Shown here piece by piece: positions 46,416-54,436 of a stretch of 64,000 bases of DNA. How positions within the stretch are numbered: the first letter of the stretch is position 1; each line of letters opens with the position of its first letter. Position numbers and translations under genes: made by a program. The DNA comes from Achromobacter spanius. Its GTDB lineage: Bacteria; Pseudomonadota; Gammaproteobacteria; Burkholderiales; Burkholderiaceae_B. The stretch covers positions 2,790,001-2,854,000 of the forward strand of contig NZ_CP034689.1 of NCBI RefSeq assembly GCF_003994415.1, given 5' to 3'. The notes beneath the pieces were generated by a model that had not been told where the DNA came from, ran no database searches, and worked only from the letters and a program-made list of their open reading frames with translations.

Positions 46416-46748
46416 ATGGAAGGAATGATCGAACGCCTGGAGGCGATGCTGGCCAAGGGCACCGACAACATGCTGTTGCGGTTTTCGTTGGGCAAGGCCT
46501 ACGCCGAACAGGATTGCTTTCGCGAAGCCGAAGCGCATCTGCGCGCGGCGCTGGCTTTTGACCCGGCGTACTCGGTGGCTTGGAAATGGCTGGGCAAAGC
46601 CTGCCTGGGGCGGGGCGATCAGGACGGCGCGCGCGCGGCCTGGAACAGCGGCTTGGCGGCTGCCCAGGCGCGCGGCGACAAGCAGGTCGAAAAGGAAATA
46701 CAAGTGTTCATCCGACGCCTGGACAAGCAGGCGGCGGCGAATTCCTGA
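46416..46748 (+). CDS. Small TPR-repeat protein
   Basis: A 110-residue protein with two to three tetratricopeptide repeats: NMLLRFSLGKAYAEQDCFREAEAHLRAAL, then FDPAYSVAWKWLGKACLGRGDQDGARAAW, and a partial third. TPR units mediate protein contacts; the partner is unknown. I chose the ATG at 46416, which follows GGGAGCGCAGTG; the open frame extends 54 nt upstream to 46362. It stands alone, so nothing more about its job can be said. Confidence 0.8.
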   Translation: MEGMIERLEAMLAKGTDNMLLRFSLGKAYAEQDCFREAEAHLRAALAFDPAYSVAWKWLGKACLGRGDQDGARAAWNSGLAAAQARGDKQVEKEIQVFIRRLDKQAAANS

Positions 46749-46799
46749 TTCGCCAGGAGTGCCAGGGAACGCCCAACCTCCGCAGGGGGGCGCCCCGTG

Positions 46800-48218
46800 T
46801 CACGCAGCGGGCAGGTTGCCAAAGGCCTCCAGCGCCCGCAACCGGCTTTGGGCCAGGTCCACGATGGGCAACGGGTAAGCGGCTGCCGCGCGCTCCATGG
46901 GGCTGGGGTCGTGGATGGCCTGGTCATCCAGATGCGCCAGCTCAGGCAGCCATTCCCGCAGGAACACTCCGCGCGGATCAAAGCGCTTGGATTGCGACAA
47001 GGGGTTGAACACGCGGAAGTACGGCACGGCGTCGGCGCCCGTGGATGCGCTCCACTGCCAGCCGCCGTTGTTGGCGGCCAGGTCGCCGTCCACCAGATGC
47101 TCCATGAACCAGGCTTCGCCCAAGCGCCAATCAATCAGCAGGTTTTTCGACAGGAACATGGCCGTCACCATGCGCAGGCGGTTGTGCATCCAGCCCAGCG
47201 TCAGCAACTGGCGCATGGCCGCGTCCACGATGGGGATGCCGGTTTTGCCCTGCTGCCAGGCGCGCAGGTCGTCGGGCGCGTCACGCCACGGCACGGCGGC
47301 GGTTTCCGGCTTCATGGGCTGATGCATGGACAGCGACGGATAGGCGGCCAGCAGATGCAGGTAGAACTCGCGCCACAGCAGTTCGTTGATCCATGTAGCC
47401 GCGCCCGCCCGGCCGCTGTCCAGTTCGCCCTGATTGGCGACCAGCGCAGCGCGCAGCGCCTGGCCCGCAGACAGCACGCCCGCCGCCAGATACGGCGACA
47501 GGCAACTGGTGGCGGGCAGGGACGGGAAGTCGCGTTCATCCTTGTAGGCGTCGATCACGCCGTCGGCAAAGGCGTCCAGCCTGTCGGTGGCCGCCGCTTC
47601 GCCCGCGGGCCATAGCGCGCGCACGGCGTCGCTGGGCGGCGCGTAGCCTTCGAAAGCGTCGGGCAAGGGGTCTGCCTGCCAGTCGGGCGGGGTCTGCGCG
47701 CGAGGGGCGGGCAGCGCGGCAATGGGCGCGCTGCGCAGGCGTTCGCGGCAGGTGCGCGCATACGGCGTATAGACGCGATAGCAATCACCCTTGCCCGTTT
47801 GCACGGTGCCAGGCCTGAGCAGCGTCGCGCCATGGTGCAGCGTCCAGTCCACGCCGATCGCCTCCAGGGCGTTCGCCACGGCCGCATCGCGGCGGCGCTC
47901 GTTGATGGCCCACTCGGTGTTGGCGTGCACTTGGGATATGCCGTGCGCTTGGCAGAAGGCCGCGATGGCTGCGGGCGCCTGGCTCCAGTCGGCCACGGTC
48001 AGCAGCTTCAGAGGGATGCCGCGTTCACCCAGGCTGCGCGACAATTCGTGCAAGTTGCGCAGCCAGAAGTCCACCTTGGCCGGCGCGTCGCCATGCAGGC
48101 GCCATTGCTCGGGGGCGGCCAGGAACAGGGCGGTGACCGTGCCGTTTTCGGCGGCGGCCGCCAGCGCGGGGTTGTCGTGCATGCGCAGGTCGGTGCGTAG
48201 CCAGAGCAGCGTATTCAT
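46800..48218 (-). CDS. phrB: Deoxyribodipyrimidine photolyase (CPD photolyase class I)
   Basis: Light-dependent enzyme that repairs cyclobutane pyrimidine dimers. The N-terminal alpha/beta antenna domain begins MNTLLWLRTDLRMHDNPALAAAA and includes VHANTEWAINERRRDAAV. The FAD domain shows WINELLWREFYLHLLAAYP, GIPIVDAAMRQLLTLGWMHNRLRM, and NNGGWQWSASTGADAVPYFRVFNP. At 472 aa it has the normal length. I placed the start at 48218; an open frame continues upstream to about 48425 but has no family similarity. It is divergent from the CoA-transferase gene. Confidence 0.95.
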   Translation of the reverse strand: MNTLLWLRTDLRMHDNPALAAAAENGTVTALFLAAPEQWRLHGDAPAKVDFWLRNLHELSRSLGERGIPLKLLTVADWSQAPAAIAAFCQAHGISQVHANTEWAINERRRDAAVANALEAIGVDWTLHHGATLLRPGTVQTGKGDCYRVYTPYARTCRERLRSAPIAALPAPRAQTPPDWQADPLPDAFEGYAPPSDAVRALWPAGEAAATDRLDAFADGVIDAYKDERDFPSLPATSCLSPYLAAGVLSAGQALRAALVANQGELDSGRAGAATWINELLWREFYLHLLAAYPSLSMHQPMKPETAAVPWRDAPDDLRAWQQGKTGIPIVDAAMRQLLTLGWMHNRLRMVTAMFLSKNLLIDWRLGEAWFMEHLVDGDLAANNGGWQWSASTGADAVPYFRVFNPLSQSKRFDPRGVFLREWLPELAHLDDQAIHDPSPMERAAAAYPLPIVDLAQSRLRALEAFGNLPAA

Positions 48219-48492
48219 GGATGGCGGGTCCAGGGCGAAAGAGGGCGGAAAAGAAAGCAGAAAACAGAGGGCGGACAGCAGCGCTGACCGTCGAGGCTGG
48301 CATTCTATATTGGCCAGAGTCATGGAAGACGATGTAAAAACTACGAGTAGATGTGACGAACCCGTGCGGGTAGCGCACCCGCTACGGCCCTGATAGCGGT
48401 CAAACCGTGAAACACGCTGGCCCAAGGTTTGTATTGACGCGCCTGGGCCGTCGCCATGTAATCAGTTCAACGACTAAGAAAAGTTGAACGCT

Positions 48493-49941
48493 ATGGGAAA
48501 TCTGATGGACCTTCGCCCGTCCTTTCTACGAGGACGCTCATCCGCCGGCACGACCTCCCGCGACGCCCTCCAGACATTGTGGCGTTCACTTGATTTGCCC
48601 GGCGAATCGCTTGATCACGTGATGCTGACCGGCGCCGACCCAGTGCTTCCCTCGTCTTTTGCGGTAGGGACCGCGGCGCAAACGAGCATGGCGGCCGCTG
48701 CGCTGGCCGCGGCGGAACTTTGGTATTTGCGTGGCGGCACGCGCCAGCAGGTCAGCGTCGACATGCTGCATGCCGCGCAGGAATGCCGCAGCCATTTCAC
48801 GATCAACGGCGTCACGCCCAACATCTGGGACCCCATCAGCGGCCTGTACCGCTGTGGCGACGGCGGCTGGGTCCGCATCCATGCCAACTTTGCGCATCAT
48901 CGCGACGGCGCGTTGGCGCTTCTGGGCTGCCCCACGGGCGAAGGCACCACGCGCGAAACCGTCGAAGCCGCATTGAGCCGCTGGAAAGCGCTGGACTTTG
49001 AACAGGTGGCCGCCGACGCGGGCCTGGTGGTGTCGGCCATGCGCAGCTTTGACGAGTGGGACCGCCATCCCCAGGGCCAGGCCATTGCCGCCCAGCCCCT
49101 GATGACGATCGAACGCATTGGCGAGGCCGACCCCCGGCCCTTGCCCAAGTACGGCCATGACGCGCGGCCGTTGAAAGACATCCGCGTGCTGGACCTGACG
49201 CGCATCATCGCCGGCCCGGTCTGCGGACGCACGCTGGCCGCCTATGGTGCTGATGTGATGCTGGTGAATTCACCGCAATTGCCCAACATCGACAACATCA
49301 TCGAAACCAGCCGAGGCAAGCTGTCGGTGCTGGCGGACCTGGACACCGCGGACGGACGTATCGCGTTGGGCAATCTGCTGCGTAGCGCGCACGTGTTCGT
49401 GCAGGGCTACCGGCCTGGCGGCCTGGCCGCCCTGGGCTTTGGCCCGCAGGATGCCGCGCGTATCCGCCCCGGCATTGTGTATGTGTCGCTGTCGGCGTAT
49501 GGCACCGTGGGCCCGTGGGCGAATCGCCGTGGTTTTGATTCCCTGGTGCAAACCGCCACGGGCTTCAATCATGCCGAAGCCCAGGCGGCGGGCCAGGACG
49601 CGCCCAAGCCCTTGCCCGTGCAGATTTTGGACTACGCCTCGGGGTATCTGATGGCGTTTGGCGCGCAGGCGGCGCTGGCGCGCCAGGCGACGGAAGGCGG
49701 TAGCTGGCACGTGCGCGTGTCGCTGGCGCAAACCGCGCACTGGCTGCGTGGCCTGGGCAGGGTGGATGGCGGGCTAAGCTGTCGCATGCCTGGCTTTGAC
49801 GGCTTGCTGGATACCGAGGCGTCGGGTTTCGGTGAATTGGTGGCGGTGCGCCACGCCGCGCGTTTCTCTGATACGCCGGCCCGTTGGACGCGTCCGTCGA
49901 ACCCGCCCGGATCGCATCCCACGGTGTGGCCGTTCAATTAG
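48493..49941 (+). CDS. Class III (CaiB/BaiF-type) CoA-transferase with an extra N-terminal region
   Basis: A 482-residue member of the CaiB family, which moves CoA between carboxylic acids through enzyme-bound anhydrides. The canonical beginning of the fold, PLKDIRVLDLTRIIAGPVCGRTLAAYGAD, appears only at about residue 225. It is followed by VQGYRPGGLAALGFG, and Asp349 in RRGFDSLVQ is the likely catalytic residue. The first 200 residues resemble a truncated second copy of the CaiB C-terminal region (RQQVSVDMLHAAQ, GDGGWVRIH). The start could also be 48505. The substrate is unknown. Confidence 0.85.
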   Translation: MGNLMDLRPSFLRGRSSAGTTSRDALQTLWRSLDLPGESLDHVMLTGADPVLPSSFAVGTAAQTSMAAAALAAAELWYLRGGTRQQVSVDMLHAAQECRSHFTINGVTPNIWDPISGLYRCGDGGWVRIHANFAHHRDGALALLGCPTGEGTTRETVEAALSRWKALDFEQVAADAGLVVSAMRSFDEWDRHPQGQAIAAQPLMTIERIGEADPRPLPKYGHDARPLKDIRVLDLTRIIAGPVCGRTLAAYGADVMLVNSPQLPNIDNIIETSRGKLSVLADLDTADGRIALGNLLRSAHVFVQGYRPGGLAALGFGPQDAARIRPGIVYVSLSAYGTVGPWANRRGFDSLVQTATGFNHAEAQAAGQDAPKPLPVQILDYASGYLMAFGAQAALARQATEGGSWHVRVSLAQTAHWLRGLGRVDGGLSCRMPGFDGLLDTEASGFGELVAVRHAARFSDTPARWTRPSNPPGSHPTVWPFN

Positions 49942-49964
49942 GCCGGCCACCCTGTTTCAATGCC

Positions 49965-49993
49965 AAGGCGCCCGCGGGCGCCTTGTTTTTTTT
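49965..49993 (+). terminator. Rho-independent terminator after the CoA-transferase
   Basis: AAGGCGCCCGCGGGCGCCTT (49965-49984) is a 20-nt perfect palindrome that folds into a tight GC-rich stem, followed by G and eight T (49986-49993). It terminates the plus-strand gene and also lies just past the end of the peroxiredoxin gene on the other strand. Confidence 0.88.
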
Positions 49994-49998
49994 GCGCC

Positions 49999-50535
49999 TT
50001 ATTGCTTGGCTTTCCAGTCGCGCAGGGCGCGCATGGTGTTGGCCACGTGTGATTCGGGGCTCATGTCAGTGAATTCATACAGGATCTTGCCTTCCGGCGA
50101 AATCACGTAGGACACGCGCTGGGCGTATTCCGGGCGCTTGTCGTGGACGGCGTCGTAGGCTTTCATGATCTTGCCGTCGCCATCGGCCGCCACGGCGAAT
50201 TTGCCACGGCATTCGCTGACCGAAAATTTGTTCAGCGTGTCGATGTCGTCGGTGGACACGCCAATGACGGTAGCGCCCAAGGACTTGTATTCGTCCGTGG
50301 CCTCGGCAAAGTTGTGCGCTTCGATCGTGCAGCCCTGCGTGAACGCGGCGGGAAAGAAATACAGCACGACCGGGCCTTGTTTGAGCGCATCGTTCAGCTT
50401 GAAGGTGAAGACCTTTCCGCCCAAGGATGCCTGCGTGCTGAAGTCGGGAGCGGGGGAGCCGACATTCAAGGCGGCCTGGGCGGACGCGGCGGCAAGCAGG
50501 CCGCAGAACATCAGGCAGGGTACGAGGCGCTTCAT
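49999..50535 (-). CDS. Exported peroxiredoxin
   Basis: Peroxiredoxin (AhpC/TSA/BCP class) of 178 aa, exported: signal peptide LMFCGLLAAASAQA ends about residue 21. The peroxidatic Cys69 is in FFPAAFTQGCTIEAHNFAEA. The usual BCP resolving Cys five residues later is replaced by His; another Cys lies in the later SECRGKF (about residue 118). It may therefore be a 1-Cys enzyme or use this distant Cys. Residues after RVSYVISPEGKILYEFTDMSP match the family. It probably removes peroxides in the periplasm. Confidence 0.87.
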   Translation of the reverse strand: MKRLVPCLMFCGLLAAASAQAALNVGSPAPDFSTQASLGGKVFTFKLNDALKQGPVVLYFFPAAFTQGCTIEAHNFAEATDEYKSLGATVIGVSTDDIDTLNKFSVSECRGKFAVAADGDGKIMKAYDAVHDKRPEYAQRVSYVISPEGKILYEFTDMSPESHVANTMRALRDWKAKQ

Positions 50536-50618
50536 GGGAGTCTCCAATAAATCAGTGGCGCGCGCGGCGGTTGGCGGCAAGTGGCCTACTGTAGTCCGCG
50601 CGCGGCGAGGGGTCCAGT

Positions 50619-51869
50619 TCAGTCACGGTTCGGCCCGCCGCCTCGGCCTTCGCCGCCTTGCTGCCGCTGCGGGGGTTGCTCTCGTGCCTGCTGCGGGCGA
50701 TCTTGCGCATGCTGCCGGGGCTGTTCTCTTGCCTGCTGCGGGCGCGCCGGCTGTTCCCGTGCAGGTTGCTGGCGAGCCTGTTGGTGTTGCGGTTCGCGGC
50801 CTTGCTGCGGGCGTTGCTGCTGGCGTTGCTCGCGTTCCTGCTGCGGGCGGGCCTGTTGTTGTCGATCGTGCTGCTGTCGATCTTGCTGCTGACGGGCCTG
50901 CTGATCTCGCGACTGCTGTTGGCGCGACTGCTGCAAGGCGGCTTGCTGGTCTCGCTGCTGGTCTCGCGGTTGGTCTCGCTGCGACGGGCCGCGTGCCTGC
51001 GACGGCGCAGGACCCCGCGCTTGATCACCGCGATTCGGGTTGCCGCGATCCGTGTCGGGGCGCCTGCCGTCGCCGCCGGGCCGTTGGCCTTGGGGCGGAC
51101 GGTCATTGTCGCGATGGTCGACGAACGCTTGCGGCGGGCGGCCCTTGTTGTGGTCGTAGAACTGCGCACGGTTGCTGCCGGCGTCGCGCATGTAGCGGCG
51201 TTGCATGTCGGTGGGCGGCGCGTGGCGGTCATGGCGCGCGGCCAGTTCGCGCGGGTCCGCCGCGCGCCGGATGCCATCGGGGCCGCCGTGATAGCTGACG
51301 CGTCGCCTATCAACGTTGTTGACCACCACGGTGTGGTTGTACACGTTGGTGACGCGCGTGACGTTCACGTTGGTCACCGAGCGGTTGTAGTAGAAGCGGT
51401 CGCGCTTCCAGTAGCCGCCCACATACCCCAGGCCCACATAGCCGAAGCCGTAGTTGATGCCGCCATAAAAGCCGACGTGGGGCTCCCAATAACCGGCATT
51501 CCACACGTACAGGCCATTCGTGTACCCCCAGTATCCGGGCGTCCATAGCGCCCCGATGTACGGCGCCTGTACCCAGGCGCCAGGTACCCAGAAATAGCCG
51601 TAGCGGTTGCGGCTCCAATAGCCGGGCACCCACATATAGCCGTCGGCCGGGGCGGGGGGCTGCACATAGACGGGCAGGGGCGGGGGCGGCTCGGGGCTGC
51701 GGTCCACCAGCGCCAGGTTGGCGTTGGCGGGGTCGCCGGCGTCATAGGCGGGCGCCGCGGGCGCGGGGGGCGGCGCATAGGTTTGCGCCATCGCGCCGGC
51801 GCTTATCGCCAATAGCGCAACGGTGGCCACGGCGGGCCGCAAGCGGAAAATCCGGATAGAGGGCGTCAT
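50619..51869 (-). CDS. YXWGXW repeat-containing protein with Gln/Arg-rich tail
   Basis: A 416-residue exported protein. The signal peptide ends at SAGAMAQ (residue 29). A Pro-rich linker follows, then about 80 residues rich in W, Y and G with YXWGXW-like units: YMWVPGYWSRNRYGYFWVPG, ALWTPGYWGYTNGLYVWNAG and GYWEPHVGFYGGINYG. The last 180 residues are low complexity, dominated by Gln, Arg and Pro (blocks such as QQDRQQHDRQQQARPQQ), strongly basic and probably disordered. Such proteins are linked to the cell surface, but their role is unknown. A small lipoprotein gene lies upstream on the same strand. Confidence 0.82.
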   Translation of the reverse strand: MTPSIRIFRLRPAVATVALLAISAGAMAQTYAPPPAPAAPAYDAGDPANANLALVDRSPEPPPPLPVYVQPPAPADGYMWVPGYWSRNRYGYFWVPGAWVQAPYIGALWTPGYWGYTNGLYVWNAGYWEPHVGFYGGINYGFGYVGLGYVGGYWKRDRFYYNRSVTNVNVTRVTNVYNHTVVVNNVDRRRVSYHGGPDGIRRAADPRELAARHDRHAPPTDMQRRYMRDAGSNRAQFYDHNKGRPPQAFVDHRDNDRPPQGQRPGGDGRRPDTDRGNPNRGDQARGPAPSQARGPSQRDQPRDQQRDQQAALQQSRQQQSRDQQARQQQDRQQHDRQQQARPQQEREQRQQQRPQQGREPQHQQARQQPAREQPARPQQAREQPRQHAQDRPQQAREQPPQRQQGGEGRGGGPNRD

Positions 51870-51929
51870 GGCTGCTCCTGAGACACGTCGCGCACGATGA
51901 TCAATAACGCGACGGTCAATAACGCGCGG

Positions 51930-52094
51930 TCAATATCCGCGGTAGTAATAATGCGGCGCGGGATACGCGGGATAGTAGTAGTGCGGCGTGTAATACACCG
52001 GTGCCGGTCGATAGTGGGCCGGGCGCGCGGGCACCACGACGCAACCGGTCAGCGAACTGGCCATCACCATCATCAACAGCAGGCTCTTTTTCAT
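51930..52094 (-). CDS. Tiny tyrosine/proline-rich lipoprotein
   Basis: A 54-residue product starting MKKSLLLMMVMASSLTGCVVV, with lipobox LTGC (Cys18). The mature 36 residues are very rich in Tyr, Pro and His (YYTPHYYYPAYPAPHYYYRG). GGAG lies 8 nt before the ATG at 52094. Similar short lipoproteins with YPXYYY tails often accompany YXWGXW genes, and this one lies 60 nt upstream of that gene. A structural or surface role is a guess. Confidence 0.7.
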   Translation of the reverse strand: MKKSLLLMMVMASSLTGCVVVPARPAHYRPAPVYYTPHYYYPAYPAPHYYYRGY

Positions 52095-52352
52095 TTCATG
52101 ACTCCCAACCAGCGCCAGGCGTGGCTTACGCCCTGGTGCGCTGGTAAGGATTAGGCCATACCGGATGGCGGCGGTTCGTCTTTGTAATCGATCCGAAACA
52201 GCTTTCGCGTGACCGATGTTTGCGCCTGCGTGACGGCGCATGTCGTTGGTATCAATCTTTGCCGCAAAAGCAACGGGGCCGCATGAGCGGCCCCGTGTTG
52301 CGTAACGTCGCGTCATGCGGCGTTACGGCGATGGCGCATGGCGCGCCTGGCG
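52095..52352. other. Intergenic region between the tiny lipoprotein and doxX
   Basis: A 258-bp non-coding stretch. It contains the minus-strand terminator at 52262-52300. No other feature is evident; I see no open frame with a good start. The promoter for the minus-strand lipoprotein/YXWGXW pair must lie near 52100-52200. Confidence 0.5.
52262..52300 (-). terminator. Rho-independent terminator after doxX
   Basis: On the minus strand ACGGGGCCGC (52296-52287) pairs with GCGGCCCCGT (52282-52273) around a TCAT loop, followed by TGCTTTTGC. It closes the doxX transcript; the T-tract is interrupted. Confidence 0.75.
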
Positions 52353-52760
52353 TCAGTTCCAGCGACCGCCGTTGCCAGCCAGGCTGAAACGGCCAGCGCC
52401 CATGAAGGCTAGCGCCAGCGCGGTGAACAGGAACATGCCTTGCAGTTCCAGCGCCCAGCCGCCGTTATTGCTCAGGCTGCCCAGTTGGCCGGCATGCGCC
52501 AGCAAAATGGCAACCACCATGTTGATGGCGATGATCAAAGCGCCCAGACGCGTGTAGACGCCAATGATGAGCAGCACGGGCGCGATGATTTCGCCCACAT
52601 ACACGCCATAGGCCAGAAAGCCAGGCAGGCCATGCGAAGACAGCATGCCGCTGATGCCCGTCACGCCGCCGCCCATCAGTTTGGACAGGCCGTGAAGCAG
52701 AATCAGAATGCCGAGGGTCAGGCGCAGGATCAGCTTGCCGGTATCGTCGGACTTGATCAT
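52353..52760 (-). CDS. DoxX-family membrane protein
   Basis: A 135-residue inner-membrane protein with four predicted helices. The signature is LILRLTLGILILLHGLSKLMGG, and GEIIAPVLLIIGVYTRLGALIIAINM and the C-terminal GMFLFTALALAFMGAGRFSL fit the DoxX/SURF4 family. Members function in oxidant defence or as quinone-linked oxidoreductase subunits, but most are uncharacterised. The start ATG is at 52760; open frame upstream is unrelated. A perfect 8-bp inverted repeat lies at 52803-52832. Confidence 0.9.
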   Translation of the reverse strand: MIKSDDTGKLILRLTLGILILLHGLSKLMGGGVTGISGMLSSHGLPGFLAYGVYVGEIIAPVLLIIGVYTRLGALIIAINMVVAILLAHAGQLGSLSNNGGWALELQGMFLFTALALAFMGAGRFSLAGNGGRWN

Positions 52761-52802
52761 GGTGAGTTTCTCTTGTGATGGTTGATAAGGGACAAGGCTT
52801 CG

Positions 52803-52832
52803 TTGGAACCCACCGCGAACCCATGGTTCCAA
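52803..52832. promoter_or_regulatory. Inverted repeat upstream of doxX
   Basis: TTGGAACC (52803-52810) and GGTTCCAA (52825-52832) are exact inverted copies separated by 14 nt, lying 43-72 bp before the doxX start. The spacing suits a dimeric regulator bound to one DNA face. No regulator is identified; a chance hairpin is possible. Confidence 0.45.
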
Positions 52833-52976
52833 GTCCACACCGCCGCGCGCCAAGCGTGGCGGCTGCGTCAAGCGGCGCCATTATGGCAAATGCCCAGCGA
52901 AATCATCAAGCTTTCGTCACGCTGACATCGCGATGCGTCGCGCGAAGTCCGTCCAAATATCCGGTCAAGCCAGAAA

Positions 52977-54365
52977 TCAGAATTCCTCAAGAAAGCGCAT
53001 ACGGAAGCGCCGGCCCTTGATGTTGCTGTTGGATACCCGCGAAAACGCCTGCTTGGCAATCTGGCGGTCCAGCGCCACATAGGCGTTGAATTCCGTGATG
53101 TTGATCTTGCCCACCTGTTCAAAGGTCAGCCCGCCGTCGCCGGTGAGCGCGCCCAGCAGGTCGCCCGGGCGCAGCTTGTCTTTCTTGCCGCCCTGGATGC
53201 ACAGCGTGACCATGGGTGCGCGCAGGGGGCGGTCGGCCTTGGGCTTGAGCGATTTGATGTCGCCCCATTTCAAGGGCGAGCCCTGGTATTGCTCAACCAG
53301 GTTCGCCCAGCGCATCTCGTCGGGCGAGCACAGGCTTAGCGCCAGGCCTTTCTGGTCGCCCCGGCCGCTGCGGCCGATGCGGTGCACGTGCACTTCGGTG
53401 TCTTTGGTGACGTCCACGTTGATCACGGCGCCCAGGTTCTGGATGTCCAGGCCACGGGCGGCCACGTCGGTGGCCACCAGCACGGCGCAGCTCTGGTTGG
53501 CGAACTGGATCAGGATTTCGTCGCGTTCGCGTTGTTCCAGGTCGCCGTTCAGGGCTTGCGCGCTGATGCCGTCGGCCCGCAGGCGTTCAACCAGGTCGTG
53601 GCTGCGGATCTTGGTGTTGCAGAAGGCCAGTGTGGATACCGGGCGGAAATGCGCCAGCAGGCGGGCCACGGCGTCCAGGCGGTCTTTGCCGTCGATCTCG
53701 TAGAAGATCTGTTCTATGCGGCTGGAATCGTGCTGCGCTTCCACCTTGACTTCGGCCGGGTTGCGCAGGAAACGCGCGCTGAGCTTGCGGATGTTGTCCG
53801 GGTAGGTAGCCGAAAACAGCAGCGTCTGGCGCTTCGGTGGGCAGTGCGAGGCAATGGCGACGATGTCGTCGTAGAAGCCCATGTCGACCATGCGGTCGGC
53901 CTCGTCCAGCACCAGCGTGGTCAGGCCGGCCAGGTCCAGGCTGCCGCGTTCCAGGTGGTCTTGAATGCGGCCGGGCGTGCCCACGACCAGATGCGCGCCG
54001 CGCGCCAGCGATTCGGCTTGCGGGCGAGCGGGCGCGCCGCCGCACAGGGTCAGGATCTTGACGTTGGGAATCAGGCGGGCCAGGCGGCGCAGTTCCTGCG
54101 CAACCTGGTCAGCCAGTTCGCGCGTGGGGCAAACCAGCAGGGCTTGCGGCGTCAGCGTGGTGGTGTCCAGCTTTTGCAGCACGCCCAGGCCGAACGCCGC
54201 GGTCTTGCCGCTGCCGGTCTTGGCTTGCGCAATGATGTCGCGGCCTTCCAGGATCAGTGGCAGGCTTTGCGCCTGGATAGGCGTCATTTGCTCGAACCCC
54301 AGGCTTTGCAGGTTGTCGAGCAGGGCGGGCAAGAGGGGCAGGGTGGAAAAGGGCGTGTTGGTCAC
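52977..54365 (-). CDS. dbpA: ATP-dependent RNA helicase (23S rRNA assembly)
   Basis: DEAD-box helicase of 462 aa. The Q motif is LGFEQMTPIQAQSLPLILEG. Walker A is AKTGSGKTAAFGLG, motif Ia PTRELADQV, motif II VLDEADRMVD, motif III FSATYP, and motif VI HRIGRSGRGDQ. The C-terminal RNA-binding domain (VTLCIQGGKKDKLRPGDLLGALTGDGG) is specific for DbpA, which binds hairpin 92 of 23S rRNA during 50S assembly. I use the GTG at 54365; the frame continues far upstream but that part has no helicase similarity. No strong ribosome site is seen. Confidence 0.9.
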   Translation of the reverse strand: MTNTPFSTLPLLPALLDNLQSLGFEQMTPIQAQSLPLILEGRDIIAQAKTGSGKTAAFGLGVLQKLDTTTLTPQALLVCPTRELADQVAQELRRLARLIPNVKILTLCGGAPARPQAESLARGAHLVVGTPGRIQDHLERGSLDLAGLTTLVLDEADRMVDMGFYDDIVAIASHCPPKRQTLLFSATYPDNIRKLSARFLRNPAEVKVEAQHDSSRIEQIFYEIDGKDRLDAVARLLAHFRPVSTLAFCNTKIRSHDLVERLRADGISAQALNGDLEQRERDEILIQFANQSCAVLVATDVAARGLDIQNLGAVINVDVTKDTEVHVHRIGRSGRGDQKGLALSLCSPDEMRWANLVEQYQGSPLKWGDIKSLKPKADRPLRAPMVTLCIQGGKKDKLRPGDLLGALTGDGGLTFEQVGKINITEFNAYVALDRQIAKQAFSRVSNSNIKGRRFRMRFLEEF

Positions 54366-54436
54366 AATATGGCGGATCGCAAAATCCGCGAAAAAACAAA
54401 GTCGACCGACAGTGTAAGGCCTGCCATGCCCAGGCC

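Noticed and set aside
50619..51100. Possible CRISPR or DNA repeat array in the Gln/Arg-rich region
   Set aside because: Repeats are irregular, codon-phased and without constant-length spacers; they reflect low-complexity protein coding.
50658..51548. Plus-strand hydrophobic frame over the Gln/Arg-rich tail gene
   Set aside because: The apparent membrane protein (Leu/Ala/Arg runs) is the reverse complement of CAG/CGC-type repeats, not a gene.
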